From positions 1 through 61,627 of IMG/VR virus record IMGVR_UViG_3300037963_004084: a DNA stretch of 61,627 nucleotides. The stretch is one strand, 5' to 3'. Below the pieces are notes generated by a model that saw only the letters and a program-made list of their open reading frames with translations, did not search any database and was not told where the DNA came from. This document shows, piece by piece, positions 52,178 to 60,800 of this stretch; the first letter of the stretch is position 1; every line of letters begins with the position of its first letter. Source of the stretch: a virus. The position numbers and the translations under genes were made by a program.

Positions 52178-53513
52178 GAAGGAGCTGGGGAGAATCCAGC
52201 TTGTGAAGAACAAGATCATGAAAGATCACCCGTTCTTCGCACCCGGATTGGAGGCACTACCCATCATCATTGATCGTCGGGTACCCACTGCTTGCACGGA
52301 TGGGAACGTCATACGAATCAACCCTGATTACACCGAGACCCAGAACATGTACGAACTGGAGGGCCTCCTGATCCATGAGGTATGCCACCCCCTGTTCGGA
52401 CACTTCGTTCGGTTCTTCGAGCCAATGCAGAATGGTGAGGGGGCGCTCGTCAATAAAGCCACCGATGTGGAGATCAACAATCTTCTCACCGAGTACAGCT
52501 CCGAAGCTGCCCGACCTATTGTCCTGCCATCTGGTGGGTATGTAGATCTGGACAGGTTCGGGACAGAAGCTGCCGAGCATGTGCTCAAGGTTCTGCGGGA
52601 GGAAGAGCAGGAATCCCCTGATACACCCCCCGACAATCCCGGCGATGACGAAGGCGAAAGCGGAGGTGATAGCACTGGCGACAGTGAGGGCGATGGTTCC
52701 AGTGAACCCGAGGACCAAGATGGTGAGCAGGGTGAATCCGAGTCAACGTCTGGTTCCTCACCCGGTGATGGTCAAAGTGAAGGTACGGGTGGAGGTGCGG
52801 GGCAAGAACCCGTCTCCCCCGGTGAGTTCGAGCTACCTCAAGGGGCAACCCAAGAGGAGCTACGGGATCAGGAAGAGAAGTGGAAAGACATCCTATCTAC
52901 GTCCATCCATGCTTCCAAGTTGCGTGGTGATACACCCGGCAAGTTCTTGGAGAGATTGGAGAAGTTACAGAAGTCCCCCCTCCGTATGCAGGATCTTCTT
53001 CAGAAGTATGCGGACGAGTTCTGCATGGATGAAGGCTCGACCCGATTTGATCGCCGATACATGGCCGATTGGGGAGTGGGTATCGTTGGCATGGAGGATG
53101 AGAGGATAGGCTCCTTGGTGTTCGTCGTGGATTCCAGTGGTTCTATCCCATCACGTATCGCTGAAGTTGCTTGTGCCGTAGTGCAGGAAGCAGTCAACAC
53201 TCTGAACGCTGAGCGTATCATCCACTTGGATGTAGATTGCAGAGTATGCAAGGTCCGTGAGTATCAGCCCTACGAGACTGTAGACACACAGATCCACGGT
53301 CGAGGTGGTACGGACTTCGTACCCGCCTTCGACTGGGTGCGAGACAATGCAGAAGATGCGCGTGTCATCGTGTATCTGACCGATGGGTGGGGTTACTTCC
53401 CCGAACAAGAGCCACGTACCCCCGTGCTGTGGTTGTCTTGGGACGCAGACTCCCGCCACTACCCCTTTGGAGATGTAGTACCTCTCCAAAACTTAGATCA
53501 TATGACAACCTAA
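52155..53513 (+). CDS. Metallopeptidase-like/VWA protein, MoxR partner (452 aa)
   Basis: N-terminal DUF2201-type metallopeptidase module with HEVCH at residues 74-78 and an upstream Tyr/Glu (MYELEGLL). A Gly/Asp/Glu/Ser-rich linker at about 150-235. The C-terminal VWA domain has the MIDAS motif DSSGS (326-330), GRGGTD and YLTDGWG. Typical partner of MoxR ATPases in bacterial and phage gene pairs. Confidence 0.85.
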   Translation: MSTELKDKKELGRIQLVKNKIMKDHPFFAPGLEALPIIIDRRVPTACTDGNVIRINPDYTETQNMYELEGLLIHEVCHPLFGHFVRFFEPMQNGEGALVNKATDVEINNLLTEYSSEAARPIVLPSGGYVDLDRFGTEAAEHVLKVLREEEQESPDTPPDNPGDDEGESGGDSTGDSEGDGSSEPEDQDGEQGESESTSGSSPGDGQSEGTGGGAGQEPVSPGEFELPQGATQEELRDQEEKWKDILSTSIHASKLRGDTPGKFLERLEKLQKSPLRMQDLLQKYADEFCMDEGSTRFDRRYMADWGVGIVGMEDERIGSLVFVVDSSGSIPSRIAEVACAVVQEAVNTLNAERIIHLDVDCRVCKVREYQPYETVDTQIHGRGGTDFVPAFDWVRDNAEDARVIVYLTDGWGYFPEQEPRTPVLWLSWDADSRHYPFGDVVPLQNLDHMTT

Positions 53514-53515
53514 TT

Positions 53516-53812
53516 ATGAGAATATACCACCTAACCTTCCAAGAAAAGGCGGGCCAAGAAGTCCGGTCTGTTTGGTTTCCTACAAAGAAAGCAGCACAAA
53601 CATTCCACGACGATTTAGTAAATCATGTCGTGGATATAACGTGGGAATCAGTGGACATCCCCACATACAACCGGATAACCATGACCAACTTCTTGAACCA
53701 GCAGTTCAACTCCCACCGTTCTCCTCGTCTTGCATTGGACGATTGGAGATTAGAGGCACACATAAATGCAAAGACGGTTCACTTGTTGCCCGTCAACCCT
53801 AGCAGCGAGTAA
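53516..53812 (+). CDS. Hypothetical protein (98 aa)
   Basis: ATG 53516 (MRIYHLTFQEKAG), 2 nt after the VWA stop. Alternating strands and helices, no motif. Possibly a small regulator within the MoxR-VWA operon. Confidence 0.6.
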   Translation: MRIYHLTFQEKAGQEVRSVWFPTKKAAQTFHDDLVNHVVDITWESVDIPTYNRITMTNFLNQQFNSHRSPRLALDDWRLEAHINAKTVHLLPVNPSSE

Positions 53813-53822
53813 GCATACAGAT

Positions 53823-55166
53823 ATGAAAACACAAGAGATACTAGATCAATTCCGCTTGGACCCCTTCAATACGAAGGCGCAGACCACACTCGTCAGAGCT
53901 CAGGGGGGTGTGCTGATGGCACGACAGAGAGAGTGTGCCGGGGCATCCATCTACCCGAAGAATGAAACGGGTGCCCCAGACACAGGTAGAGCTGCGTGGG
54001 CAAAAAATAAAGCTCAATACAAGGAGGACTTACAAAGAGAAGACGGTACCGAGGCAAGACTCCGTGACCCAGCTACTTTCTTTTGCGACCCCGACCTAAC
54101 CCGCAACGACTGGGTTCCCTTGGTGGTGGCCCTAGACACTGGCGTGGTGGGAGAGCACACCGACGGCTACGGTAATCCCGTAAAGCATATCTTTATGGGG
54201 TGCCGCCAACCCGGATACCGAGGGGGAATCTTTGACTCCAAGCGTTTGTTTGGACGAAGGGCCGCATCTTGGGCGTATGACCAGATAGAGCGTCAATTTA
54301 CTTTTATGCTCTCCGATGCTGTAATGCACGGCATCCGTATTCCCAGCCGCTCTCGAATAGTTGACTCCAACAACATTGCCATGAGGGCTTTGCAAAAGTC
54401 TTTTGCACTTCCTCACGGTGGGGTGGGAGAGAAGGCTGACTTCTATTGGCAGCTCGCTTGGTCTGTGTATCTGTCCAGTAATCTGGAATACGAACACAAA
54501 CTCAACAACACCTTCGGTGTGGGCGCTACTAAGTATCTACAGAACCAGTTTGTCACACGCCTAGTTGAGCATATCAAAGAACTCAAAGAGGATGTCGTGG
54601 AGAAACAACCACGGCAGTATCTTGATAAGTACCGCGCTTTCCAAGAGCTAATGTATACAGCCTACAATGGGGAGAATGTAAGCACCCAGTTTTCAGGGAG
54701 TGGGATGAAATATGTAATGGGTCACCTGAGTGATGATCAGATACCGTTGCGTGAGGATTCAGGTTGGAGGAATATTAACCACACTATTTTTAGAATCGTG
54801 GATGGCTATGGTAAATCAATCTGTCCTTTCGTGAACGATAGTAACGCAACTAAAATGTGGGAGGATAGATGGAATACCTTGCGAAAAGATCCCAACTCTG
54901 CCACTAGTCCCGCCGCCCTTGATTACGTTGGCTTGGCTGTCATGGATTTTGACATACTGCGAGACAACTGGCAGTCACTGGTTGAGTTCTTCAGTGGGTG
55001 TGGGTTTCCTGAACCCAAGCCCTTTGGCTTCGCCTTCAACAAGGAGAACGAGTCTTCCATCGCAGTACTGGCTGATACAGCTTGGTCTAATTTCCTGAAC
55101 CCCTCGGCCCTTCTTAGTCAAGAGTCCGAGGAAACAATAAAGAATACTACAATACTACTTGGATAA
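53823..55166 (+). CDS. Hypothetical protein (447 aa)
   Basis: ATG 53823 (MKTQEILDQFRLD) chosen; an in-frame start at 53766 overlaps the upstream gene. No recognised catalytic motif. Features: SSNLEYEHKLNN, FTFMLSDAVMHGIRIPSRSRIVDSNNIAM region. Cytosolic-looking. One of the larger accessory proteins, adjacent to an alpha-CTD-like gene. Confidence 0.65.
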   Translation: MKTQEILDQFRLDPFNTKAQTTLVRAQGGVLMARQRECAGASIYPKNETGAPDTGRAAWAKNKAQYKEDLQREDGTEARLRDPATFFCDPDLTRNDWVPLVVALDTGVVGEHTDGYGNPVKHIFMGCRQPGYRGGIFDSKRLFGRRAASWAYDQIERQFTFMLSDAVMHGIRIPSRSRIVDSNNIAMRALQKSFALPHGGVGEKADFYWQLAWSVYLSSNLEYEHKLNNTFGVGATKYLQNQFVTRLVEHIKELKEDVVEKQPRQYLDKYRAFQELMYTAYNGENVSTQFSGSGMKYVMGHLSDDQIPLREDSGWRNINHTIFRIVDGYGKSICPFVNDSNATKMWEDRWNTLRKDPNSATSPAALDYVGLAVMDFDILRDNWQSLVEFFSGCGFPEPKPFGFAFNKENESSIAVLADTAWSNFLNPSALLSQESEETIKNTTILLG

Positions 55167-55168
55167 TT

Positions 55169-55633
55169 ATGATAGCGCCAACCGTGTTAAAGAATCCCGT
55201 GGTAGCTGAGCTACCCTTTGAAAAGCAATCCGTGCTTTCCCTCAACATAAGTAATCGGGCTAGACGAGCACTGAATTATGCGGGCATAAAAACTGTAGGG
55301 GATATCCTCGGCAAGTCCGCATCCGAGATCATGCGGGTGAGGGGCGTGGGGAATTCAGCCCTACTAGACATCCTCCACTGCATGATCGACAGAGCAGTGG
55401 TCTTGCCGGATGACTTGGATCAGGAGCTCACTCCTTGCGTGGACTGGTACCCTGAAACCCAACGCCTTCTTTGGTCTCAAAAGAATGCGGTGGGTGGTTA
55501 CTGGTCACGCCCCAGACCTAACTACTTCTTCACCGCAGAGGTGGAGCATAGCTTAGATCTATACGAATACAGGCGTGAGGTAGCTGCGGTATACGCGGGC
55601 CGTCATTTTATGAAACACCTAGTTAATAAATAA
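55169..55633 (+). CDS. RNA polymerase alpha-CTD-like protein (154 aa)
   Basis: Residues 21-70 (SVLSLNISNRARRALNYAG then IKTVGDILGKSASEIMRV) follow the pattern of the bacterial RNA polymerase alpha C-terminal domain: L..L..S.RA.N.L...I.TVGDL....E.EL....G.G..SL.E. This fold is a helix-hairpin-helix DNA-binding domain and the usual activator/UP-element contact. No alpha-NTD is present. Could modify host transcription. Alternative: unrelated HhH protein. Confidence 0.75.
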   Translation: MIAPTVLKNPVVAELPFEKQSVLSLNISNRARRALNYAGIKTVGDILGKSASEIMRVRGVGNSALLDILHCMIDRAVVLPDDLDQELTPCVDWYPETQRLLWSQKNAVGGYWSRPRPNYFFTAEVEHSLDLYEYRREVAAVYAGRHFMKHLVNK

Positions 55634-55635
55634 AC

Positions 55636-56043
55636 ATGAAGATATACGAAGTTACAGACGATGGGAACCGCCAATGGTTCGATAAGAAAGCAGAGGCGCA
55701 AGCCGCGTCCAAGAAAGCGAAGTCCCCTATGGTTACCTACGAGGTGGGCAGCACCCGCGCTGGATATGTTGAGTTCCTCAATGAAGTAGCCAACACACCC
55801 CCCACTGTATCCCGTACCGTGGTTCGTGTAACCGCAAGCAAGCCCCCGGTATCAGACCACACGAATGAGTCGGGTGCGTTAATGAACTATATGTTTGATT
55901 GCGCGGCGTCCATCGAGTCGAAGAAATCTTTCGGGGACATAACAGTCCCTGAGTTTTGCGCGGCAATGCGCTTACGGTTAGACCGCGTTGAACAATCCGA
56001 TGAGATCGAATCCTTTGGGTTCTGTGATGAATACGAAGTCTGA
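55636..56043 (+). CDS. Hypothetical protein (135 aa)
   Basis: Starts MKIYEVTDDGNRQ. Middle Lys/Ala-rich, C-terminus acidic; no motif. 2 nt after the alpha-CTD-like gene's stop, so co-translated. Confidence 0.6.
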   Translation: MKIYEVTDDGNRQWFDKKAEAQAASKKAKSPMVTYEVGSTRAGYVEFLNEVANTPPTVSRTVVRVTASKPPVSDHTNESGALMNYMFDCAASIESKKSFGDITVPEFCAAMRLRLDRVEQSDEIESFGFCDEYEV

Positions 56044-56053
56044 ATCCTGACGC

Positions 56054-56527
56054 ATGAATATATTTGTCGTAGATAAAGATCCGACCACCGCAGCACAACA
56101 ACTGTGTGACAAGCATGTGGTCAAGATGATCCTTGAGTCAGCGCAGATGTTGTGTGCGGCCTACCCCAAGGGTGATGCCCCATACAAGCGCGCCTTCTAC
56201 AATCACCCATGCACCATCTGGGCTAGGGAATCGAAGGACAACTATGATTGGCTACTCACCCACGCCGATGAGATGTGCCGCGAGTACACCTACCGTTATG
56301 GCAAGACGCACAAGTCAACTGATGTCATACACTGGTGTGCAGCTAACTACTCAAAGCTAGGCTTGAGCAAGCAGGGTCTCACCCCCTTCGCTCAGGCCAT
56401 GCCGGAAGAATACAAACGAGTATTCGCAGTGACTGCTTACCGTGCCTACTACAACGGTGAGAAGAGTTACTTCGCCAAGTGGTCGGGGCGTGATACCCCT
56501 GACTGGTTCCTGAATCCCGATTCCTGA
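56054..56527 (+). CDS. Possible pyrimidine-dimer glycosylase-like protein (157 aa)
   Basis: Begins MNIFVVDKDPTTAAQQLCDKHV, then VKMILESAQML, residues that recur in phage proteins often annotated as pyrimidine dimer DNA glycosylase-like. Ends YFAKWSGRDTPDWFL. If correct it would repair UV damage in phage DNA; the annotation of the family itself is uncertain. Confidence 0.6.
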   Translation: MNIFVVDKDPTTAAQQLCDKHVVKMILESAQMLCAAYPKGDAPYKRAFYNHPCTIWARESKDNYDWLLTHADEMCREYTYRYGKTHKSTDVIHWCAANYSKLGLSKQGLTPFAQAMPEEYKRVFAVTAYRAYYNGEKSYFAKWSGRDTPDWFLNPDS

Positions 56528-56530
56528 ATC

Positions 56531-56695
56531 ATGAGTCACCCATACATACCCTACGTCACGTTAGATGGAGAGGATATCCGTCTGGATAATGTCGAGTTCC
56601 TTAACATAGAGGAAGACTTTTACGGACGAGATCTCGTTACGTTTAACTACGAAGGCGAAAGACACCAATCATATATCATCCACAAACCATACTGA
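56531..56695 (+). CDS. Small acidic protein (54 aa)
   Basis: MSHPYIPYVTLDGEDIRLDN...; ends YIIHKPY. Below usual cut-off, read directly. Beta-rich, no motif. Starts 3 nt after the preceding stop. Confidence 0.5.
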   Translation: MSHPYIPYVTLDGEDIRLDNVEFLNIEEDFYGRDLVTFNYEGERHQSYIIHKPY

Positions 56696-56701
56696 ATAAC
56701 C

Positions 56702-56797
56702 ATGAATGAACTATTGTTCCCAACCCTCGTTGCCCTAATCTTGCTTCTCGTTCTGCGGCGCAAGCGTGTACCCAACGAAGACCATAGACATGAGTAA
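56702..56797 (+). CDS. Membrane micropeptide (31 aa)
   Basis: MNELLFPTLVALILLLVLRRKR then VPNEDHRHE: single transmembrane helix with a positive cytoplasmic flank. Overlaps the next gene's start by 8 nt. Lengths and layout are typical of phage membrane micropeptides. Confidence 0.55.
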   Translation: MNELLFPTLVALILLLVLRRKRVPNEDHRHE

Positions 56798-57023
56798 AAT
56801 TATAGACGTACGAAAATGGATGCCCGCCATACGGCAACTAGCTAAGAGAAAGTTGCCCATGATTGAGTTGCGGGATCAGCTTCGCAGGGAGCGGGAACGT
56901 ACCTCCCAACTCATAGACAAACTTAAGGCGGTAAAAAACACAACAGTGCAAAAACTAATAAAGGAATATGAAAACAAAGAAACCAAACCCCTTCTCGGGG
57001 AAAGCGGCGACCACAGTAATTGA
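56790..57023 (+). CDS. Small basic helical protein (77 aa)
   Basis: ATG 56790 (MSKIIDVRKWMPAI) chosen because the longer frame from 56766 overlaps the micropeptide. Arg/Lys-rich helix (ELRDQLRRERERTSQL), no motif. Confidence 0.6.
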   Translation: MSKIIDVRKWMPAIRQLAKRKLPMIELRDQLRRERERTSQLIDKLKAVKNTTVQKLIKEYENKETKPLLGESGDHSN

Positions 57024-57288
57024 TCTCTCTGATAAGACGGGTCTCAAAACTGCCGTCCGCTATCACGACACAAACGTGGTGGAGTTCACCCCCAACTCCG
57101 TCACCTTGAACTCTGGTGGGTGGCGCACCCCCACCACAAAGCGTAGAATGAATGAGGTCTCTGACCACTATGGTTTGAACTTCCATGTCTATCAGGAAGA
57201 CCATGAGTGGTGGGTCGTCCTAAACACCCCTCAATATGTAAGTAAAACTATGCCCTTCAGTGAAGGCATGAAATTCCCAAGAACATGA
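56968..57288 (+). CDS. Hypothetical protein (106 aa)
   Basis: ATG 56968 overlaps the previous gene. Basic N-terminus (MKTKKPNPFSGKA), then a beta-strand-rich body. Unknown family. ATGA overlap with the next gene at 57285. Confidence 0.55.
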   Translation: MKTKKPNPFSGKAATTVIDLSDKTGLKTAVRYHDTNVVEFTPNSVTLNSGGWRTPTTKRRMNEVSDHYGLNFHVYQEDHEWWVVLNTPQYVSKTMPFSEGMKFPRT

Positions 57289-57584
57289 AACCAAAAATAA
57301 ATACAGAGGTGGTCGAAGTAAATGAAGTCACCGTCAAACTACAGTCGAAGCCCGACAACGAAGCCGTCAACGGGTGGTCCGTAATCGCCTACCTACCCGA
57401 CGTCTCGATAAGATCCAAGGCTCTGCACAACGGAGTAAAGCTGGACAGATTTATGATGGCGATAGCTATATCTGCGGGCTATCACGTTCATGAGTTGGCA
57501 GATGATGGTCGGGTTGCTGCGCAAGCGGAGCGGGATGGCGATGAACTGTATGCCGCGTGTAAAAGATTGATGCCCACACTATGA
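57285..57584 (+). CDS. Hypothetical protein (99 aa)
   Basis: Beta-alpha composition (VEVNEVTVKLQSKPDNEAVNG), no motif. Coupled at both ends by ATGA overlaps. Confidence 0.55.
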   Translation: MKPKINTEVVEVNEVTVKLQSKPDNEAVNGWSVIAYLPDVSIRSKALHNGVKLDRFMMAIAISAGYHVHELADDGRVAAQAERDGDELYAACKRLMPTL

Positions 57585-57814
57585 TCCATATAGTTCGTGA
57601 GTTCTTGCCCAACGGTATTCCCATCATGATCGACGGGGTATTAGACGGGGAACGTGTGGCCCCCGCTTCTACCCGCATCTTCCCCCTTAGTGTGGGGGAA
57701 GATGCGCCGTCTGTGATTGGCACTCCCTACTATTGCCACCACGACCCCGACGGCCTTGGTAAGAAGATAGCCACCCGCCTCACCAAGGTTTATGTAGACT
57801 CAATCCCCGACTAA
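57581..57814 (+). CDS. Hypothetical protein ending convergently to the giant gene (77 aa)
   Basis: MIHIVREFLPNGIPIMIDGV...; small beta-rich protein, unknown. Its last codon overlaps the giant gene's stop by 4 nt, so no terminator space exists between them. Confidence 0.55.
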   Translation: MIHIVREFLPNGIPIMIDGVLDGERVAPASTRIFPLSVGEDAPSVIGTPYYCHHDPDGLGKKIATRLTKVYVDSIPD

Positions 57815-60800
57815 GGGGTGTCGGACCCTTGACCCGTGTAGACATCCTCGTATTGTTTCTCTTGAGAGATTCTTCTTACCGCCGCGTCATAAATACGGGC
57901 TCGTTTGTCGGGCCATTCACCGTCGGGGTCGGCTTTCAAGAGATCTATATACCAAGCCTTTGAAGGGAGGTAACGCTCGGTCTTACTTCTCATTACCGCC
58001 TTAGCTCGGTTCTTCCCAACACCCGCTTTGGTAAGCGCGTTGTATATCTGCTCATCCGTGAGCCGAAGTGCGGGCTCTTCAAAGTTTCTCGATGTTTCAA
58101 TCATGGAGATCAGTTTCCGATCAGTTTCCACCGTGTTCTTAACGGCTCTTCTTGCTAGGTCTTCGATCTCTTTGTCGGTGTACGACACACTACCGTCCTT
58201 GAGTTTATCTTTAATAAGGGTTCTTACCCCCTCCCTTTCTCGGTTTATCTCATAAGCTACTGTCCGCATACCTTGAGATGGATCTACCACCCTCACTTTG
58301 AGTGGTGCCATAACGGAGGAGAGAGTTTGCTCCGCTCTTTTCTGAACGTCTGGATCGTCGGCGTCTCTTTCCTTGTAGTACCTCTTAAGCTTCTCAAGAT
58401 TAGAAGGCAGCACAGTATCCAGCACAACCCTGTCAAAGACAGCCGAAAGCCTTTCGGTATTGTCCATCCCTTCTTTCAAGAGAGGTCTACCATCTGGGTC
58501 TTCACCTTTAATAAAGAGCTTCGCCAGTGTATCTGGTACTTGGCCGAAAGGAATCGCGTCAACTGGGTCGAATTCTAGTTTACCCGTTGTACGGTTGGTC
58601 GAAAATGTCTGCCCCAAGAATCTCTCAAGGTACGTCATGTACATTGTAGCGGCAGCTTCCTTGAACCCTGTACCTGCTTCCCCTTCCTTCATCCCTGCGA
58701 GGGCTTTTATGAGAGCTTGTTGTGATCCATCAAGCACGGGAGACATCCCGTTGATGTAAGTGATATCAACCGAGTAAAGCTTGTTCGGATCAATCTCAGA
58801 GGGTAGCCCCGAGAACATATCAATAATCTGGGGCACGGAGGTCAGCCCCAAGTCAATCAGGGTTTCACCCTTAACGTGAAAGTATGAGTTGTTCCGTGCG
58901 TAAGATGGTCTATTCGCTTCCAACAATTCTTCTTCCTCTCTATCAAGTATGACCTTGAGAGCAAGGAACGTGGAGCCCGTGACAACTCCAGCAAAAGAAC
59001 CATGTGTCAGCATGGACCCCAGCCGCCGCTTCCTTCCATTACTCTCAATGATGGGATTCCTGTCCTTGGTCTCTCGATGAGAAGTACCCGTCAATATTTG
59101 GTTGTAGAAAATCCTAAATTGATCCACAAAGAAACCACTGAATGCATCGAAGAAAAATGGGTTTATTCTCCTAATAACCCTCTGCAACAGCGTATGTTCA
59201 GAGTACGTGGGGGCAACTGACACAGTTTTCTGGGCCGCAAGTTGTTGTTGCGCCTCTTCAGACATGTTCAGGTAACCCAAGTCTACCCCGTTATCTTTCT
59301 CGTACTTCTGCGCTTTGTTGAGGACGCGCATTTCTTTTTTGTATATAGCAACTTTGGTAGCCGTATCAATGGCTTGAGCTATAGATGCTACGATATCATA
59401 AGATATTTTGAATGGGGCTTTAGCTACGTCTTTTACTTTACCCAGTCTGGATTTCTTTGATGCCTCAAAGACATCCCCCAAAGACTCGAAGAAAAGTTCA
59501 CTTATGTCCCCCGACCTTCCTCCCGCAAGTTGTTGGTTAATCAAGGTTAGTTCTAAGGTCCTCTGATCAATACCAAGCATCCTGTATTCTGTGGCGCTTA
59601 GCTCCGTTTCACTACCGGGCCTACGTTCGGGAGATATTACAGACCCAGCTCTGAAAGGTTGGCGCAATCTGGATAAAAACAGGATAGCCAATTCTTTCGC
59701 AACATGGTGGGGACCCACCCCATTAGCAGACCCGTATGTAGTCACTGCTGTAATCATATTACGCAGCGGGTAAGCGGGGATATTGTAAGCAGTCTTAGCC
59801 ATGAGGAATATACCATTCACAATCTCGGTAGATCTAAATAGCATTCTCGTCGCTGCTTTTACCGGCTCTCTATCTTTGATAAGCCGAAGCACTGTCCGAC
59901 CCTCGAACATAGATGTACCTTTAGTGGTGCGGCTCACCTTTTGGTAATCACGAAGTGCTTTAAACCCTTCGGTAGGGATAAACATATCGTAAGTGAAATC
60001 GAACACCTCCCGACCCCTCTTTACAGTTTGGGATTCGTCTTCATCTGTAGTTACCCTGTCCTTGGAGTCTATGTAATCAGATAGCAACCTTCCGGTGCGT
60101 ACATTGGTGTATTCATTACCATCTAGGCCAGCGTCTATCGCTTCCTGTAGGGTGAACACGAAAGCCTTTTCAAAGTCACCATCTACCACACCACCGATAC
60201 GTTTAAGCTGACTAAAGAAGGACGACTGCTCTACCATTCTGGTCAAGGCATTGAAGGTTTGCTCGAACGCGATTAAACCTTTCTCTTCAAACGTCCCATC
60301 TTCATTGAATTCCAAACCGTATTGACCCAAAAGATACCTCACCCTTGGATCAAGATCCGTTTTCTTCTTGAGAGCGTCTGTATCTAGCTTTAGTAGCCGC
60401 CTAAGTTGTGGATGCTTCTTACTCAAGATGCTCGCCACATTTTGCGCCTCAACATCTCCGCGAGCCCTCTCCTCAATCGCCTTGAGTAGAGTGTTCATTT
60501 CCGCAATAGTTTCATTGCGCGAATCTTTAACCCTTAATTCAGCTCTTATCTTGGCTTCCTCAGCCATCTCGGTTTTGGAAAGCGCGGTTACCCGCTTCGC
60601 CTCCGCTTCTTCTTCAGGGGTTTTGAATTCTACTTCCTGCCCTAGTTTAGCTCGCAGCCCCTGCATCCTAGCTAATTCTTCTTTTATCTCTACATCTACC
60701 CGCAGCTCTTCAAAGTAACTCACGGCCACATCCCTGCGCGCTGCGAACTTTCCATTGGGTTTTTGAATTTCCTCTAAGTATGCAAAATCATCGTAACCTT

